A stretch of 5,569 bases of DNA from Opitutaceae bacterium (GTDB taxonomy: Bacteria; Verrucomicrobiota; Verrucomicrobiia; Opitutales; Opitutaceae): the NCBI GenBank assembly GCA_005786775.1, contig SYDD01000087.1, forward strand, positions 1-5,569. Reading direction: 5' to 3'. The position numbers were made by a program, and so were the translations under genes. How positions within the stretch are numbered: position 1 is the first letter of the stretch; every line of letters starts with the position of its first letter. Shown in pieces: positions 4,745 through 5,569 of the stretch. The notes under the pieces were generated by a model, which saw nothing but the letters and a program-made list of their open reading frames with translations, was not told the DNA's origin and did not search any database.

Positions 4745-5569
4745 TTACTTGGCCGGCGCCTTCTGCCGGGCGGCGGGGGTGGGCGGCACCGGCGCGCGAG
4801 GCACGGGCCGGGGTCCCGCGGGAGAACCGGTGAGCTGCGGCACGAGCCAGTCGAGGCCGTCGAGGTTGTCGCGCAGGCGCAGTTCCACGTCGTGCTGGGT
4901 GTGGCCAATGATCCCGAGCGGGCCGCGGTAGCCGGAGGCCGCGATGATTCGGAGCATCGGCAGGTCGAGCTCCCCTTGGCCGAGGGGTTGGATCTTCAGC
5001 CCGCGCTGGTCGCCGTCGCGGGTGAGGCCGTTGAGGTTCAGGCAGAGGAGGTAGGGCCGCATCGCCGCGAGGGCGGCGGCGAAGCGGTCGACGTGCGCGT
5101 GCCCGTGGTGCTGGTTGTAGACGATGCCCACGTGACTCGCGTCGTGGTGGCGGCGGAGGTGCGCGCACACCGCGACGAGGTTCTCCGGTTCGCCGCCCCA
5201 ACCGCCGTGGTTGTAGAGCCCCAGCGGCAAGCCCGCGCGGCGCGTGCGCTCCACCACTGGTAGGAGCCGCGCCACCGCCTGCTGGATCTGTTCCTCGCGG
5301 GGGAGGTTCCCCGCGGGGCTGGGCGCGGTCAGCCAGATCTGCGGCCGTAGCTGGTGTTTCTCGAACAGGCGGAAGGCTTCCTCGTGGACGCCCCAGAAGG
5401 CGAATAACTCGAGGCCGTGCTTCCGGTAGGCGAGGATCTCCTCCTCGAATTGCGGCACGTGCTCGGCGCGCCAGTCGTAGGCGACTTTGGTGAGCCCGAG
5501 CTCCCGGACCATCGCGGCGCGCGCGTCCGGGCCGCGTTTGACCGCGTCGAAGGGCACGATGCACCACGC
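4745..5569 (-). CDS. Sugar-phosphate isomerase/epimerase-like TIM-barrel protein (5' end beyond the window)
   Basis: The frame runs from the right edge to the TAA at 4747-4745, giving 274 residues without a start. A GTG at 5557 is available, but the preceding AWCI joins smoothly to VPFDAVKRGP, and proteins of this type usually continue upstream (often with a signal peptide), so I treat the gene as 5'-truncated. Features match xylose-isomerase-like TIM barrels (AP endonuclease family 2, COG1082): alternating strands and helices, YDWRAEHVPQFEEEI, a barrel strand ending in LGLYNHGGWGGEPENL (about 5180-5220), VGIVYNQHHGHAH (about 5092-5128) and CLNLNGL (about 5023-5044). His, Glu and Asn/Asp residues at these strand ends are plausible metal ligands, as in the family. 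The end is a Pro/Ala-rich tail (about the last 28 residues). Substrate and reaction cannot be assigned. It lies upstream of the VF530 gene and converges on pnp. Confidence 0.85.
   Translation of the reverse strand, partial: AWCIVPFDAVKRGPDARAAMVRELGLTKVAYDWRAEHVPQFEEEILAYRKHGLELFAFWGVHEEAFRLFEKHQLRPQIWLTAPSPAGNLPREEQIQQAVARLLPVVERTRRAGLPLGLYNHGGWGGEPENLVAVCAHLRRHHDASHVGIVYNQHHGHAHVDRFAAALAAMRPYLLCLNLNGLTRDGDQRGLKIQPLGQGELDLPMLRIIAASGYRGPLGIIGHTQHDVELRLRDNLDGLDWLVPQLTGSPAGPRPVPRAPVPPTPAARQKAPAK

Noticed and set aside
4478..5263. 261-codon open frame on the plus strand opposite the isomerase-like gene
   Set aside because: Its composition is that of an antisense shadow, with no recognisable family. 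The minus strand carries conserved motifs.
4230..5567. 445-codon open frame on the minus strand
   Set aside because: It overlaps the end of pnp and both the VF530 and isomerase-like genes in a different frame. The product is Arg/Pro/Ala low complexity without motifs, a GC-rich shadow.

Overview
The window is high-GC bacterial chromosome. It carries six recognisable protein-coding genes (two cut by the window edges), two clear intrinsic terminators and two non-coding stretches full of repeats and hairpins. I saw no tRNA, rRNA, CRISPR array, transposase, integrase or phage gene. The best guess for the organism is a member of the Verrucomicrobia/Opitutaceae (Planctomycetes-Verrucomicrobia-Chlamydiae group). 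The reasons are the high GC, the near absence of Shine-Dalgarno sequences before clear starts (rpsO, pnp), intergenic repeats with cores like GCCTTGGCGAAGGAGG that I associate with Opitutaceae genomes, and a TIM-barrel epimerase-like protein of a kind common in that group. This is an inference from memory, not a database result.

Layout. Positions 1-281 (minus) hold the N-terminus of a cation diffusion facilitator (CDF) metal transporter. A short 87-bp divergent region separates it from a plus-strand gene for a stand-alone tandem ACT-domain protein (369-821). A gene-free stretch of 766 bp follows (822-1587). It contains an AT-rich hairpin, three sets of short tandem or direct repeats, and finally a structured leader just upstream of rpsO.

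The core of the window is rpsO (ribosomal protein S15, 1588-1854) followed by pnp (polynucleotide phosphorylase, 2156-4360), a gene order conserved across many bacteria. Here a very strong intrinsic terminator (1866-1899) separates them, followed by a pnp leader with four hairpins in about 140 nt. Both genes are classic autoregulated genes in other bacteria (S15 binds its own mRNA; PNPase degrades its own RNase III-cleaved leader), so both leaders are candidates for RNA-level control. pnp ends in a second strong terminator (4386-4414).

Converging on pnp from the right is a minus-strand pair: the 5'-truncated gene of a sugar-phosphate isomerase/epimerase-like TIM-barrel protein (5569-4745), then 60 nt later a small VF530-type (DUF2132) DNA-binding protein gene (4684-4460) with a GTG start. 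The two probably share a transcript. The coding content is mostly ordinary housekeeping. The material most worth a second look is non-coding: the putative S15 leader RNA, the pnp leader, and the repeat cluster at 1172-1376.
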